Assembly: GCA_015056945.1 (NCBI GenBank)
Contig: SVFH01000005.1
Coordinates: 1-64,000 of the forward strand
Length of the DNA: 64,000 nucleotides
From: Lachnospiraceae bacterium
GTDB lineage: Bacteria; Bacillota; Clostridia; Lachnospirales; Lachnospiraceae
Reading direction: 5' to 3'
Shown: piece after piece, positions 52,908 to 62,697 of the stretch
How the letters are laid out: every line of letters starts with the position of its first letter
How positions within the stretch are numbered: the stretch's first letter is position 1
Translations under genes and position numbers: made by a program
The notes under the pieces: generated by a model
What the model saw: the letters and a program-made list of their open reading frames with translations, nothing else
Told to the model about the DNA's origin: nothing
Database searches by the model: none

Positions 52908-54281
52908 TTACGAATTATTTACCATATTTTGAACCCAAATGCCTTTTTTTACCAAAATAAATCCAATCACGCATTTTACCAGGCATAAGGAGGAACAAAT
53001 TGCAAATAAAGGTTCAATCTCCAATGGCGTAAGCCGAACAAGCAAATTAGCGACAGGAATGCTGACTACCCATGCAAAAACGCTGTCAAACAAAAAGGTA
53101 ATAAAAGTTTTACCGCCCGATCGCAACGTAAAATAACAACCGTGATTAAAAGCGTCAAATGGCATGACTATTGCACAAATCACAACAAATGTATATGCAA
53201 GTGTCTTGATTGCTTCGGATGTCTTATAAAAATCAACAAAAAATCCGGAAACCAAAATCATCAAAATGCTCATAAATGCACAGCAGACTGTTGAAAACGC
53301 AATCAGCTTCGCTGCACTATCCTTTGCTTCCTCAAATTTACCTGCCCCCAACTGTTTGCCTACAACAATAGCAATTGCACTTCCCAGAGAAATAAACACA
53401 AAATTGAACATGTTGGATATGGTTGACATAATATTTATTGCTGCAACAACACTTAAACCACGCATAGAGTAACATTGATTCAGTGCAGTCACACTGCCTG
53501 ACCACATCGCTTCATTTACCAGCAAAGGCGTCCCTTTTATCAACAGATCCTTAAGCAAAGCTCCCGGTATTTTGAAACTGCGATATACTCCCTTTAAAAA
53601 AGTATCTTTTATAAGATGGGCACTTATTACAATAAATATTAGTTCCAGCACTCTTGAAACCAACGTTGCAACTGCGGCTCCTACAACACCAAGTTTTGGT
53701 GCACCGCAAAGCCCGAAAATCAAAATCAGATTCAAAACAAAATTCGTCAAAACAGCAATCGAACTTCCAATCATGGGCAAAAGCGTTCGTTCCGTCTCCT
53801 TTAAAGAAGAAGCATAACATTCTTTGATTCCGAACGGCAACAGACTAAACAGCATATAGAACAGGTAATCTTTAGCATACTTAAGAGTTAATGCAACATC
53901 CCCTTCTCCATTGTCCGTCAAAAACAACCCAATCAGCCCGTCTGCCCCTATTGCAAGAATTAATATTGCAACGACTGAAATTAACGATGCCACCAATAAT
54001 TTATAGCGGAAAACATATTGCAAACCATCCCGGTCGTTTTTACCGTAAAACTGCGAACCGAAAATACCCGCACCGGACAATCCGCCAAAAATGCAAATAT
54101 GAAAAATAAATAAAAGCTGATTAACTACCGCCACACCTGTCATCTGTTCCGTACCAATACGTCCGACCATCAGATTATCCAACATGCCGACAAAATTGGT
54201 AATTCCCATTTGAACCATAATAGGAACGGCAATTTTCAAAACCATTACATAAAAATCTTTTGTACCAATTAATTTTTTCAC
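52908..54281 (-). CDS. MATE-family efflux transporter
   Basis: This is a multidrug/cation antiporter of the MATE family, with 12 predicted helices in 457 aa. The N-terminus (KIAVPIMVQMGITNFVGMLD, helix 1) and the sequence after it, DNLMVGRIGTEQMTGVAV, are typical of the NorM/DinF-like branch. The start codon is GTG at 54281 with only a weak AAAAGG upstream, so expression may be low. Substrate and coupling ion are not readable. It lies between the dynamin gene and ung, all on the minus strand. Confidence 0.88.
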   Translation of the reverse strand: MKKLIGTKDFYVMVLKIAVPIMVQMGITNFVGMLDNLMVGRIGTEQMTGVAVVNQLLFIFHICIFGGLSGAGIFGSQFYGKNDRDGLQYVFRYKLLVASLISVVAILILAIGADGLIGLFLTDNGEGDVALTLKYAKDYLFYMLFSLLPFGIKECYASSLKETERTLLPMIGSSIAVLTNFVLNLILIFGLCGAPKLGVVGAAVATLVSRVLELIFIVISAHLIKDTFLKGVYRSFKIPGALLKDLLIKGTPLLVNEAMWSGSVTALNQCYSMRGLSVVAAINIMSTISNMFNFVFISLGSAIAIVVGKQLGAGKFEEAKDSAAKLIAFSTVCCAFMSILMILVSGFFVDFYKTSEAIKTLAYTFVVICAIVMPFDAFNHGCYFTLRSGGKTFITFLFDSVFAWVVSIPVANLLVRLTPLEIEPLFAICSSLCLVKCVIGFILVKKGIWVQNMVNNS

Positions 54282-54326
54282 AATATAATAACCTTTTTAC
54301 TTTTATAAAAATGATCCGAATCGGCA

Positions 54327-54995
54327 CTATTCAATCTGCCAGTCAATCGGTGTTAAACCGTTTGATTCTAAAAACGCATTGGTTTTGCTGAAATGCCGAC
54401 ACCCAAAAAAGCCCCTGTATGCTGACAAAGGACTTGGATGCGGTGCTTCCAAAATCAAGTGCTTCGGATTATGTAACATCTGTTTCTTTTTTTGCGCGGG
54501 CGCCCCCCACAGTAAGAACACAATAGGTCGATCTTCTTTGTCAAGCGCAGAAATCACCGCGTCGGTAAAAGTTTCCCAACCAATTCCGCGATGTGAATTC
54601 GCCTCATGCGCACGTACGGTCAAAACCGTATTCAAAAGAAGAACCCCCTGAGAAGCCCATTTCGTCAAGTGACCATGGTCCGGAATAAAACATCCCAAAT
54701 CATCCTGCAATTCTTTATAGATATTCACAAGAGAAGGCGGCACATCTATACCCGGTTGAACAGAAAAACAAAGCCCGTGAGCCTGTCCCACATTATGATA
54801 AGGATCCTGCCCGATAATGACCACCTTTACCTCTTTTAACGGTGTGAAATGAAACGCATTGAATATATCTTTTGAATCCGGATATATCCGATAGGTTTCA
54901 TATTCCTTCTTTACCGTTTCATATAGTGATTTATAATATGGCTTGGAAAACTCCGGCTGTAGCACAGAGAGCCAATCATTTGTAATCGCTGACAT
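54327..54995 (-). CDS. ung: Uracil-DNA glycosylase
   Basis: Ung removes uracil from DNA in base-excision repair. Family-1 motifs are present: VVIIGQDPYHNVGQAHGLCFS (catalytic Asp and Tyr; given in part), LLNTVLTV, WGAPAQKK and HPSPLSAYRGFFGC. I place the start at ATG 54995 (MSAITNDWLSVL), which matches the normal N-terminus; the frame running back to 55055 overlaps hisF and begins with TTG. The product is 222 aa. Confidence 0.96.
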   Translation of the reverse strand: MSAITNDWLSVLQPEFSKPYYKSLYETVKKEYETYRIYPDSKDIFNAFHFTPLKEVKVVIIGQDPYHNVGQAHGLCFSVQPGIDVPPSLVNIYKELQDDLGCFIPDHGHLTKWASQGVLLLNTVLTVRAHEANSHRGIGWETFTDAVISALDKEDRPIVFLLWGAPAQKKKQMLHNPKHLILEAPHPSPLSAYRGFFGCRHFSKTNAFLESNGLTPIDWQIE

Positions 54996-55023
54996 TTGTT
55001 TGGCAAACCATCCTTTCAAGCAA

Positions 55024-55785
55024 TTATAAGCGTACGGATACGCCCTTTGTTGCAAGAAATTGTTTCAAATCAACAATTTCAAGCTCTTTGAAATGAAACA
55101 AAGAGGCTGCAAGAGCCGCATCCGCCTTGCCGACTGTCAAAGCATCATAAAAATGCTCCTTTGTTCCTGCTCCTCCAGACGCAATTACAGGAATGGAAAC
55201 ATTTTCAGAAATCAATCCGGTCAATTCTAAATCATATCCTGCTTTTGTCCCATCACAATCCATACTTGTCAGAAGGATTTCTCCCGCACCTAACTTATCG
55301 GCTTTCATCGCCCATTCAACTGCATCAATTCCCATATCAACACGGCCACCGTTCTTATAAACATTCCAGCCGCTTCCATCCGCTCTGCGTTTAGCATCAA
55401 TTGCCAATACAACACACTGGCTTCCGAACTTATCTGCAGCCTCTGCAATCAAATTCGGATTCATAATTGCCGCAGAATTCACCGCAATTTTATCTGCACC
55501 TTCACGCAATATACCTTTAAAATCTTCAACGGTACGAATACCTCCCCCTACCGTAAAAGGAATAAATACTTCTTCTGCTACTCTTCTAACCATATCAACC
55601 ACGGTATTGCGGTTATCACAGGATGCCGTAATATCAAGAAATACCACTTCATCTGCTCCTGCCTTATCATAAGCTTTCGCAATCTCGACCGGATCTCCCG
55701 CATCAATTAAGTTTACGAAATTTACTCCTTTGACAACACGTCCTGCATTCACATCAAGACATGGAATAATTCTTTTTGTATGCAT
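55024..55785 (-). CDS. hisF: Imidazole glycerol phosphate synthase cyclase subunit
   Basis: HisF is the TIM-barrel cyclase that, with ammonia from HisH, forms imidazole glycerol phosphate and AICAR in histidine synthesis. It begins [16 protein letters not shown] (catalytic Asp11 in CLDV) and has the second catalytic Asp in VLAIDAKRR; phosphate-binding loops [10 protein letters not shown] and GGGIRT are present. The length of 253 aa is standard. It follows hisH by 19 bp. No other his gene is in the window, so the pathway genes must be elsewhere. Confidence 0.97.
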   Translation of the reverse strand: MHTKRIIPCLDVNAGRVVKGVNFVNLIDAGDPVEIAKAYDKAGADEVVFLDITASCDNRNTVVDMVRRVAEEVFIPFTVGGGIRTVEDFKGILREGADKIAVNSAAIMNPNLIAEAADKFGSQCVVLAIDAKRRADGSGWNVYKNGGRVDMGIDAVEWAMKADKLGAGEILLTSMDCDGTKAGYDLELTGLISENVSIPVIASGGAGTKEHFYDALTVGKADAALAASLFHFKELEIVDLKQFLATKGVSVRL

Positions 55786-55804
55786 AATTGTCCTCTTCTC
55801 ACTC

Positions 55805-56407
55805 CTACATTCTTACAAAATTTTCAAGAATCCGTAATCCGACATCTGAACTCTTTTCCGGATGGAACTGGCAGGCAAAAACATTGTCTTTCGCAACTGC
55901 TGCGTGAATATGCGTTCCGTATTCCGTAGAAGCAATTACAATGTCTTCCTCTGCTTTCAAATAATAGGAATGTACAAAATATACATACGCACCGTCCCGC
56001 AATCCTTCAAACAAACGTGTTTCTTTCTCAAACTTCAAGGAATTCCATCCAATCTGTGGAACCTTCAGTCCATCTGCATCAGGAATTCTGATGATTTTAC
56101 CTTTTAACAGACCAAGCCCTTTTACTCCCGGTGTTTCTTCACTTTCTTCAAACAAAAGCTGTAACCCGAGACAAATTCCCAGAAAAGGTTTGCCTTCTTT
56201 CGTAATTTCATGAATAACATCTACCAGGCCATATCCTTCAAGCTTAGCCATTGCGTCACCAAACGCACCAACACCGGGAAGAATTACCTTATCGGCTTTG
56301 CGTAACACCTTTGCATCACGTGTTATCACCACATCTTCTTCAAAACGTTTGACTGCTTTTTCGACACTTTTAATATTGCCAGCATCATAATCAATAATTG
56401 CTATCAT
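55805..56407 (-). CDS. hisH: Imidazole glycerol phosphate synthase glutaminase subunit
   Basis: HisH is the glutamine amidotransferase that supplies ammonia to HisF. Triad region: the nucleophile Cys in [12 protein letters not shown] (about 78-83), and CQFHPEKSS with His and Glu near 178-180. It starts [17 protein letters not shown]. The 200-aa length is normal. It lies 22 bp downstream of the Lys/Glu-rich membrane gene. Confidence 0.97.
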   Translation of the reverse strand: MIAIIDYDAGNIKSVEKAVKRFEEDVVITRDAKVLRKADKVILPGVGAFGDAMAKLEGYGLVDVIHEITKEGKPFLGICLGLQLLFEESEETPGVKGLGLLKGKIIRIPDADGLKVPQIGWNSLKFEKETRLFEGLRDGAYVYFVHSYYLKAEEDIVIASTEYGTHIHAAVAKDNVFACQFHPEKSSDVGLRILENFVRM

Positions 56408-56429
56408 TTCTTTTCCCTTCTGCTACATT

Positions 56430-57917
56430 CTAATTATAAAAGATGACTTCGCCATCAATAATATTACCTTCATAAAGAGGTATTTCCTCAGAAGATTCCT
56501 GCTGCTGTTCTTCTTTCAATTTCTCAAGTAACTCAATTTCTTCCGGCAGTAAATCTTCCAATTCCTGAACCGTATCTCCGGATTCTTCCGGTTCCTCCGG
56601 CTTATCTGTCTCAAGCCCGGTATCTCCCAGAAGAGTATCTAACGTAACGGCATCAAATGCAAGTCCCTCTGCAAGATTATCAACAACAATCGTATACTCC
56701 AAAGGCTTCATTTCACAGATCAAGTCTGCAACCGTCTCAGAAACGTTGCATTCGCTCTGTAGAACTGTCAGAAAATGCTCTCTGTACAAATTCCATTCTT
56801 CAGTAATTCCATACTGATTTGCCTGCGCCTTTTTGTCCAGACATACTTTGTATCCTTCAAACAAGGCATGAATTGCTTCTGTTTTCATTCCCTGCGCATT
56901 GTAAATTTCATATTGTTCCTTAGAAAGTGCAAGTGCATGCAACACAGTTGCCTTTTTACATAAAATGTCATCGCTCGCATTCAATTTATTCCCATGAAAA
57001 CGATGCAAAGCCTCAGCATAATTCTGTTCATAAAAAGCTTTTCTTGCAGCGCGTAATGACAAATAGGAAGGCAAGGCATAGCATGCTGCCATAATCATAC
57101 CAAGTAAAGAAAAACATACAAGAAGCGTGGCAATGATTCCCTTTGCGCCGATTCCCGATTTTGTCTTTTCTTCTTCAGGCTTTTCCGTTTTTGCCTTCTT
57201 TTCTTTTTTGGGCTTTTCTTTTTTCTTTTTCTCAGCTTTTTTCTTATCCTCTGCTGACAGTTCTGCCGCAATTGCAGCATTATCATCTGCAGACGCTTTA
57301 GACTGAGCGCCTTTTTCTTTTTTCTTTTTTTCTTTCTTTTGTTTTTTTGCCGGTTTCGGCTGAGCGGCATCTTCTGAAACTTCTTCTGTATCGGAAAGAT
57401 TTTCGGAAAGATCTTCCTCTTCCGTTTCAAAAACAAACGCCATGATACGTTTCCATAAGGAAACCTTATCCGTTTTTTCTTTCTTCTTTTTCTTTTCTTT
57501 CTTCTTTTTTTCGCGTTTCTTTTTTGGTTCAATTTCGTCCAAATCTTCTTCGCCAAGCATCACATTCGACACATCTGCCCAATTCTCATCTTCCTGTTCG
57601 TGAGCTGTTGCCTCAGCCTTTTCAGCCTCCGCCCTTACTGAAGCTGCAAATCCGCTACCTCTGTCTTCTTCATCCAGCGACTCAAGCATCGTAAGAATTT
57701 CATCGTCGAGAGGAACTCCCTGTGCTGCTGTTTCCAGAATTGTATTCATTCTCTGCAATTCATCATCTTCAAAAGAATATTCTTCAGAAACTTTGTTTTC
57801 TTCCGCTTCCTTCATCACCTGTTCTAACAGTGCATCCACGTCTTCTAAGTCTAATAACTCTTCCCGTAAAAGCTGTCCGTCTGTTACATCCTGCAATTTA
57901 TCATTATCCTTTTCCAT
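56430..57917 (-). CDS. Unknown Lys/Glu-rich single-pass membrane protein
   Basis: I do not recognise this protein. The N-terminal ~130 residues are acidic. Residues 130-255 hold three Lys-rich blocks (runs of up to six Lys mixed with Glu) separated by acidic or Ala-rich spacers, one spacer containing KVSLWKRIMAFVF. A single membrane helix follows (about 260-281). The C-terminal ~210 residues are mostly helical (RAARKAFYEQNYAEALHRF resembles a TPR-like repeat). The basic side before the helix predicts a cytoplasmic N-terminus and external C-terminus. Start is MEKDNDKL at 57917 with GGAGG upstream (495 aa). Low-complexity regions make homology searches unreliable. Confidence 0.75.
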   Translation of the reverse strand: MEKDNDKLQDVTDGQLLREELLDLEDVDALLEQVMKEAEENKVSEEYSFEDDELQRMNTILETAAQGVPLDDEILTMLESLDEEDRGSGFAASVRAEAEKAEATAHEQEDENWADVSNVMLGEEDLDEIEPKKKREKKKKEKKKKKEKTDKVSLWKRIMAFVFETEEEDLSENLSDTEEVSEDAAQPKPAKKQKKEKKKKEKGAQSKASADDNAAIAAELSAEDKKKAEKKKKEKPKKEKKAKTEKPEEEKTKSGIGAKGIIATLLVCFSLLGMIMAACYALPSYLSLRAARKAFYEQNYAEALHRFHGNKLNASDDILCKKATVLHALALSKEQYEIYNAQGMKTEAIHALFEGYKVCLDKKAQANQYGITEEWNLYREHFLTVLQSECNVSETVADLICEMKPLEYTIVVDNLAEGLAFDAVTLDTLLGDTGLETDKPEEPEESGDTVQELEDLLPEEIELLEKLKEEQQQESSEEIPLYEGNIIDGEVIFYN

Positions 57918-57978
57918 AAGCCCTCCTGCATTCACGCATCCTCTTAAAGAAGCGTGTGCTTCAAACGCATTATGATAC

Positions 57979-58007
57979 GATAAAGCCGGGAAATCCCGGC
58001 TCTATCG
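57979..58007. terminator. GC-rich hairpin after cheV
   Basis: AGCCGGGA (57984-57991) pairs with TCCCGGCT (57994-58001), extended by CGATA/TATCG with one mismatch. It lies 21 bp downstream of the cheV stop. No T-run follows on the minus strand, so termination is uncertain. Confidence 0.6.
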
Positions 58008-58027
58008 CTCTATGTATTCGCATCTAT

Positions 58028-58924
58028 TTATCTGAGAACAAGTTCGTCAATCTGTGTTACCAAATTACCGATTTCAGGTTTAGACAACTGTGCATTAGCG
58101 CCAAGCTGTTCTCCTTTTCTTCTCATTTCGTCGTTAATCAGCGAAGAGAAAATAATAACCGGAATGTCCGCAGTTTGAGGATCTTCACGAATCAATTTTA
58201 ACAAATGATGTCCATCCATCAAAGGCATTTCGATATCAGTAATCAGGAGTTGGAAATGGTCTTCCAGTGTTCCCATTTTTTTACAATCCTGAATTACATT
58301 CCATGCTTCCTGACCGTTTTCACAACGAACCACATTATCATATCCTGCTTTACGAAGTGAATCACTAATCAACTTATTTAACAGCAAGGAGTCTTCTGCA
58401 ATAATAATAGGCACGGAATTTCTCTCTCTTGCTCCCAATGCATCTATTTCAGAAAGCTTAATACCGGTATCCGGATTAATATCTGTTACTATTTTTTCAA
58501 AGTCGAGAATAATAATTAATTTGCCTTTATAGTTAATGATTCCGGTAGAAATACCATCCTCTACCGAAGCAACTGTCGCTGTCGGCTTAATAATATCTGC
58601 CCAGGAAACCCGGTGAATATCAACAACAGATTCCACGTGGAAAGCAATATCAAGCTTGTTAAAACTTGTTACAATAAATAAGCCTCCGCTCTTAGCCGCA
58701 CCGAGCTGTAAACAGTTTGACAAATCAATTGCCGTAATCATTACATCACGCGGCATAAAAATGCCTTCAATGCTAGGGTGTGCATTCGGCACCGGAGTCA
58801 CCGGCTGATAAGGAATAATTTCGCGAATTTTTGCAACATTAATTCCGTATGAGTTCCCACCAACAACAAATTCCAAAATCTCAAGTTCATTCGTTCCGTT
58901 TTCTAAAAGTATTTTGCTGTCCAT
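58028..58924 (-). CDS. cheV: Chemotaxis protein CheV (CheW-receiver fusion)
   Basis: CheV couples chemoreceptors to CheA and is tuned by phosphorylation. The N-terminal CheW-like domain (about 10-160) has LEFVVGGNSYGINVAKIREII and GIINYKGKLIIILDFEKI. The receiver domain (about 175-298) has IIIAEDSLLLNKL, phospho-acceptor Asp in LLITDIEMPLMDG and the conserved Lys in AQLSKPE. I place the start at ATG 58924 (MDSKILLENG) after GAGGTGACGGGT; the longer frame has no ribosome site. The product is 298 aa. It is separate from other chemotaxis genes. Confidence 0.93.
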   Translation of the reverse strand: MDSKILLENGTNELEILEFVVGGNSYGINVAKIREIIPYQPVTPVPNAHPSIEGIFMPRDVMITAIDLSNCLQLGAAKSGGLFIVTSFNKLDIAFHVESVVDIHRVSWADIIKPTATVASVEDGISTGIINYKGKLIIILDFEKIVTDINPDTGIKLSEIDALGARERNSVPIIIAEDSLLLNKLISDSLRKAGYDNVVRCENGQEAWNVIQDCKKMGTLEDHFQLLITDIEMPLMDGHHLLKLIREDPQTADIPVIIFSSLINDEMRRKGEQLGANAQLSKPEIGNLVTQIDELVLR

Positions 58925-59029
58925 ACCCGTCACCTCACTAGTTTTTTGCTTATTCACAACGATGTCGCCAAAAAGTACCACCCATTTTATAAATTATAAC
59001 ATAAAATAACGAAAAATGGTAGGTTTTTA

Positions 59030-59959
59030 TCAGTTTTCCGTAATATTTCGGTATACTTCCCGCATCAGTCTTTTTCTCGCTTCCACAGTGGCCCATGCAA
59101 TGTGTGGCGTAATCAATAATTTGCGGCTGTCTTTCATTTGTAAAAGCGGGTCATCCGGTGACATCGGCTCTTTTTCCAGTACATCCAGCGCCGCTCCCGC
59201 AATTTTATTCGATTCAAGTGCCGCAAGGAGTGCTGCGGAATCAACAATCGGTCCTCTTCCGACATTGATAAAATATGCATTTTCCTTCATTTTATCAAAG
59301 GCATCAGCGCCAAAGAGATATCGCGTTTTTTCGTTCAAAGGCGCATGCACGGAAATAACATCTGCCGAAGATAGAAACGTGTCGAAATCCACTTCCTTGA
59401 ATTGCGTATCATGATTCTTACCGCTTGTGGAATAATAAATGACATTGCAGCCAAATGCTTCGGCAACAGTCGCTACCCTTCTTCCGATTTCTCCAAGTCC
59501 TACAATTCCCCATGTTTTGCCGGAAAGTTCATGAAAACGTTCGGCAAAATGAGTGAAAATCGGACATTTCGTATAATTACCATCCTTAACATACTCATCA
59601 TAATACGAAAGCTTTTCATACAGATAAAAGAACATTGCAAAAGTATGCTGTACCACGCTCTCGGTGGAATACCCTTTCACATTTTTTACCCGGATTCCGT
59701 GCGTCTTGCAATATTCCAAATCAACATTGTCCATGCCGGTTGCCGTCACACAAAGCAGCTTTAAATTCCTCGCTCCGGAAAGTGTTTCTTCATTCATCGG
59801 CATTTTATTCAAAATTACAATCTCCGCATCTTTAATCCGTTCTTCTATTTCTCCCGGCGTACATCTTTCATACACCGTCAGCTCCCCTAACTGCTCAAAA
59901 GCCGATAAATCCACATCCTCTCCGATATTTTCACGTTCCAACATTACTATTTTGCTCAT
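59030..59959 (-). CDS. D-2-hydroxyacid dehydrogenase, NAD-binding
   Basis: This is an oxidoreductase of the D-isomer-specific 2-hydroxyacid dehydrogenase family (glycerate/phosphoglycerate/lactate type). The nucleotide motif is GIVGLGEIGRRVA (about 145-157); catalytic residues are the Arg in SVHAPLNEKTRY context, Glu in VLEKEPM, and His in ITPHIAW. At 309 aa it is closest in length to the hydroxypyruvate/glycerate group; the substrate is not certain. The start is ATG 59959 or the ATG just before it, after AAAGGA. It follows the hybrid kinase gene by 11 bp. Confidence 0.87.
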   Translation of the reverse strand: MSKIVMLERENIGEDVDLSAFEQLGELTVYERCTPGEIEERIKDAEIVILNKMPMNEETLSGARNLKLLCVTATGMDNVDLEYCKTHGIRVKNVKGYSTESVVQHTFAMFFYLYEKLSYYDEYVKDGNYTKCPIFTHFAERFHELSGKTWGIVGLGEIGRRVATVAEAFGCNVIYYSTSGKNHDTQFKEVDFDTFLSSADVISVHAPLNEKTRYLFGADAFDKMKENAYFINVGRGPIVDSAALLAALESNKIAGAALDVLEKEPMSPDDPLLQMKDSRKLLITPHIAWATVEARKRLMREVYRNITEN

Positions 59960-59970
59960 CATTACATCCT

Positions 59971-62658
59971 TTACATTTTGATTAATTCTTCCCACTCATC
60001 AACCAGCGCTTCGCATGTTTCCACATCATAATCCTGCACTGCATTTTCAAGTGCCGCAAAAATCTCTGCACTTCTTTCACTCAGTTCATAAGCTCCGAAT
60101 GCGGCAAGAATATCTGTAACAGAATCCATATCAAGTTCTTCTGCCGCAGAGCGAATCTGCAGTAATAATTCCAGTATTTCCTCTTTTGAGGCAACGGCCT
60201 TATAATCCTCTTTTTCTTTTGACATTTCAAATAACGGTTCTAAAATCTTTTTGTACCGGCGATATTGTTTCAACAAATCATCCGTACACCGATGAATCTG
60301 CTCCCCGTCCTTTTCATTTCCTGCTTTCTCCATCTGCATCGCAAATTTAGAAAGCTCCAGAGCGCCGATTTGTTTGGAAGAACTTTTCAACGCATGCACT
60401 TCAATGGTATACGCATGCCAGTCTTCCTGCATTTCGAATTTTTTAATCGCCTCGCATTTTTTATCGATTGCTTTATAATAGTCTTTCAAAACCGCCATAA
60501 ACAGCTCTTTGTTTCCGAGCAGTTTCAAGGCATACTGTGTATCAAGCCCTTCAATTTGTATTACATTTTCAGAAAGTACTTCCTGCGTATCTTCTTCGAC
60601 CTTTACATTCTTAACGATTTTTTCTTTAGGCAACCAGGTGCGCAATTTCGAAAGAATCACACGCATTTCAATCGGTTTAGCGACAAAATCGTTCATACCT
60701 TCCGAAAGAAACATCTCCTTTGTTCCGCCGACTGCATTTGCTGTAAGCGCAATAATCGGAACATCTTCATACTCTTTATAAAATCGTCTGATAATATGCG
60801 TTGTCTCAACACCGTCAATTTCCGGCATCATATGATCCATAAAAATCAAATCATAGTGTTTTGCCGTTATCATCTCTATTGCCTTCTGACCGCTGATTGC
60901 CGTATCAATCTTCATTTTAAGCGGCTTTAATAATCCTTCTGCAACAGTGAGATTAATTGCATTGTCATCCACAATCAGTATTTCAGCCTCCGGCGCAATG
61001 AATTCAAAATCATCTGCGTGACCGGTATATCCCATATTCAGATCTTCCCCATTGAATACTGCTGCAAGTGTCAGTACATAAACGGGTTTCTTAACCACCA
61101 GGAAATTTTTATAACTAAATTTGAAACTATCCCTGAAATTCGTCATAAGAATTACTTTGATTTCCGGATGTTCTTTAACAAATTCTTCGATTTCAGCAGA
61201 ATAAATTCCCTGTCCGACAAACAGATATGAAATATTTTTCTCTGTAAGACGCGAGAGTTCTTCCGGTCCTTCAAGAGATTCATACGCCACCCCGAGATAC
61301 TGCATATCTTTAATCAGATGTTCTCTTAAGTACCCGTTTGCCACAAGCCCTGCCGCACGAATTTCCTCACGTTTTTTCACTGAAATAGACGCTCTGTTAT
61401 CAAGCACTTTCTGCGGTACACAGAAATAAAAACTGCTTCCTTTTCCGTATTCGCTTTCCGCCCAAATTCTTCCGCCCATCAGTTTCACAATCCTTTCACT
61501 GATAGCCAGGCCAAGACCGGTTCCCTCTATATTTCTGTTTCGTTTGCTGTTTACCTGTTGGAAAGCTTCAAAAAGACGGAGCAAATCTTCCTGTTTGATT
61601 CCGATTCCGGTATCTTTCACACATACCGACAACTCCACATCTCCGTTCGCTTTCCGTTCGGAATGCATGCTAAGAACAACCTGTCCTTCATTCGTAAATT
61701 TCACTGCATTGTTGGCAAGGTTAATAATAACCTGTTTCAGTCGGTTTACATCCCCCAACAGCTTGCACGGAATCTCCGGTGAAATATCAAGAATAAGTTC
61801 AACATCTTTTTCACCGATTCTGGTATTAATGATATTTGTAATATCATTAATCATCGACATCGGTTCATATTCATCTTCCTCTATTGTCATCTTCCCGGCT
61901 TCAATCTTTGAAAAATCAAGAATATCATTAATAATAGTCAATAAAGCCTTTCCGGAAGTGATAATCTGCCCCACATATCCCCTTGCTTCAGACGGAAGTT
62001 CTTCTCTCAAAGCCATTTCCGCCATACCGATTACAGCATTCATAGGTGTCCTGATTTCATGACTCATATTAGCCAGAAAATCCGTTTTCATCTGCGCCGC
62101 ACGTTCAATCTCTTCATTTGCATTCATCAAAGAATACCGATCATAAGCCATATCCGAAATTATTTTAGACATACGATAAATGAAATCCGTAGAACGCTCC
62201 AGTTCTTCTTTATCAATCAGTCTGATTTTTTGATATGCCGCAACAAATCCATCTGCATCAACACCAATCTCGTCCGCATATTGGCGGAGCTTCTCTTCCG
62301 GAATATCCTCCGTCCTTACCTGACCACCGTTAATACTCCCAACCCTAACGCCGTTTGCAATAATAGGTGCAGCGAAATCAACCAGCCCTGTGTGACAATT
62401 AAAAATAACTGCTTTTCCTTCTTGGTATGCCAATTCACCGCCCTTTTTATCACAGGCTTCGCATCTTGCCTTTCCAATCGCCGTCTTTTTTACATATTCA
62501 CAGCAAAAATCTGCGCCCAGTGTATCTTTGGTTACCATTACACCATCCGCATCAGCAATTCCGATTGCGAGATTACACATACCGCAAAAAGAATCCTGAA
62601 TATTTTGTAGTGTATCCACATTAATCAAATCTGTCAGTCGTAGTTCATCTCGTTCCAT
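59971..62658 (-). CDS. Hybrid histidine kinase with PocR sensor domain
   Basis: This is a soluble hybrid sensor kinase. The N-terminal PocR-type ligand domain (about 8-165) has the cysteines of that family (FCGMCNLAIG, CCEYVKK, ARCEACDKKG, FNCHTGLVDFAAPI). Next come HisKA with MSHEIRTPMNAVIG (His200), the HATPase domain (NLANNAVKFT, DTGIGI, GTGLGLAI), a degenerate receiver-like region, a full receiver (ILIVDDN, phospho-Asp in LIFMDHMMPEIDG, Lys in FVAKPIE) and a C-terminal HPt domain (VHALKSSSKQIGA). There is no membrane helix. PocR domains bind small metabolites such as 1,2-propanediol, but the ligand here is unknown. Length 895 aa. Confidence 0.92.
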   Translation of the reverse strand: MERDELRLTDLINVDTLQNIQDSFCGMCNLAIGIADADGVMVTKDTLGADFCCEYVKKTAIGKARCEACDKKGGELAYQEGKAVIFNCHTGLVDFAAPIIANGVRVGSINGGQVRTEDIPEEKLRQYADEIGVDADGFVAAYQKIRLIDKEELERSTDFIYRMSKIISDMAYDRYSLMNANEEIERAAQMKTDFLANMSHEIRTPMNAVIGMAEMALREELPSEARGYVGQIITSGKALLTIINDILDFSKIEAGKMTIEEDEYEPMSMINDITNIINTRIGEKDVELILDISPEIPCKLLGDVNRLKQVIINLANNAVKFTNEGQVVLSMHSERKANGDVELSVCVKDTGIGIKQEDLLRLFEAFQQVNSKRNRNIEGTGLGLAISERIVKLMGGRIWAESEYGKGSSFYFCVPQKVLDNRASISVKKREEIRAAGLVANGYLREHLIKDMQYLGVAYESLEGPEELSRLTEKNISYLFVGQGIYSAEIEEFVKEHPEIKVILMTNFRDSFKFSYKNFLVVKKPVYVLTLAAVFNGEDLNMGYTGHADDFEFIAPEAEILIVDDNAINLTVAEGLLKPLKMKIDTAISGQKAIEMITAKHYDLIFMDHMMPEIDGVETTHIIRRFYKEYEDVPIIALTANAVGGTKEMFLSEGMNDFVAKPIEMRVILSKLRTWLPKEKIVKNVKVEEDTQEVLSENVIQIEGLDTQYALKLLGNKELFMAVLKDYYKAIDKKCEAIKKFEMQEDWHAYTIEVHALKSSSKQIGALELSKFAMQMEKAGNEKDGEQIHRCTDDLLKQYRRYKKILEPLFEMSKEKEDYKAVASKEEILELLLQIRSAAEELDMDSVTDILAAFGAYELSERSAEIFAALENAVQDYDVETCEALVDEWEELIKM

Positions 62659-62697
62659 CGCGTAACCCTCTGTTCCCCATTTATAAAAATAAATTTA

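Noticed and set aside
57095-57556. 153-codon Lys/Arg-rich minus-strand frame
   Set aside because: Shifted-frame reading of the Lys-rich blocks of the gene at 56430-57917; AAA/AAG runs leave several frames open.
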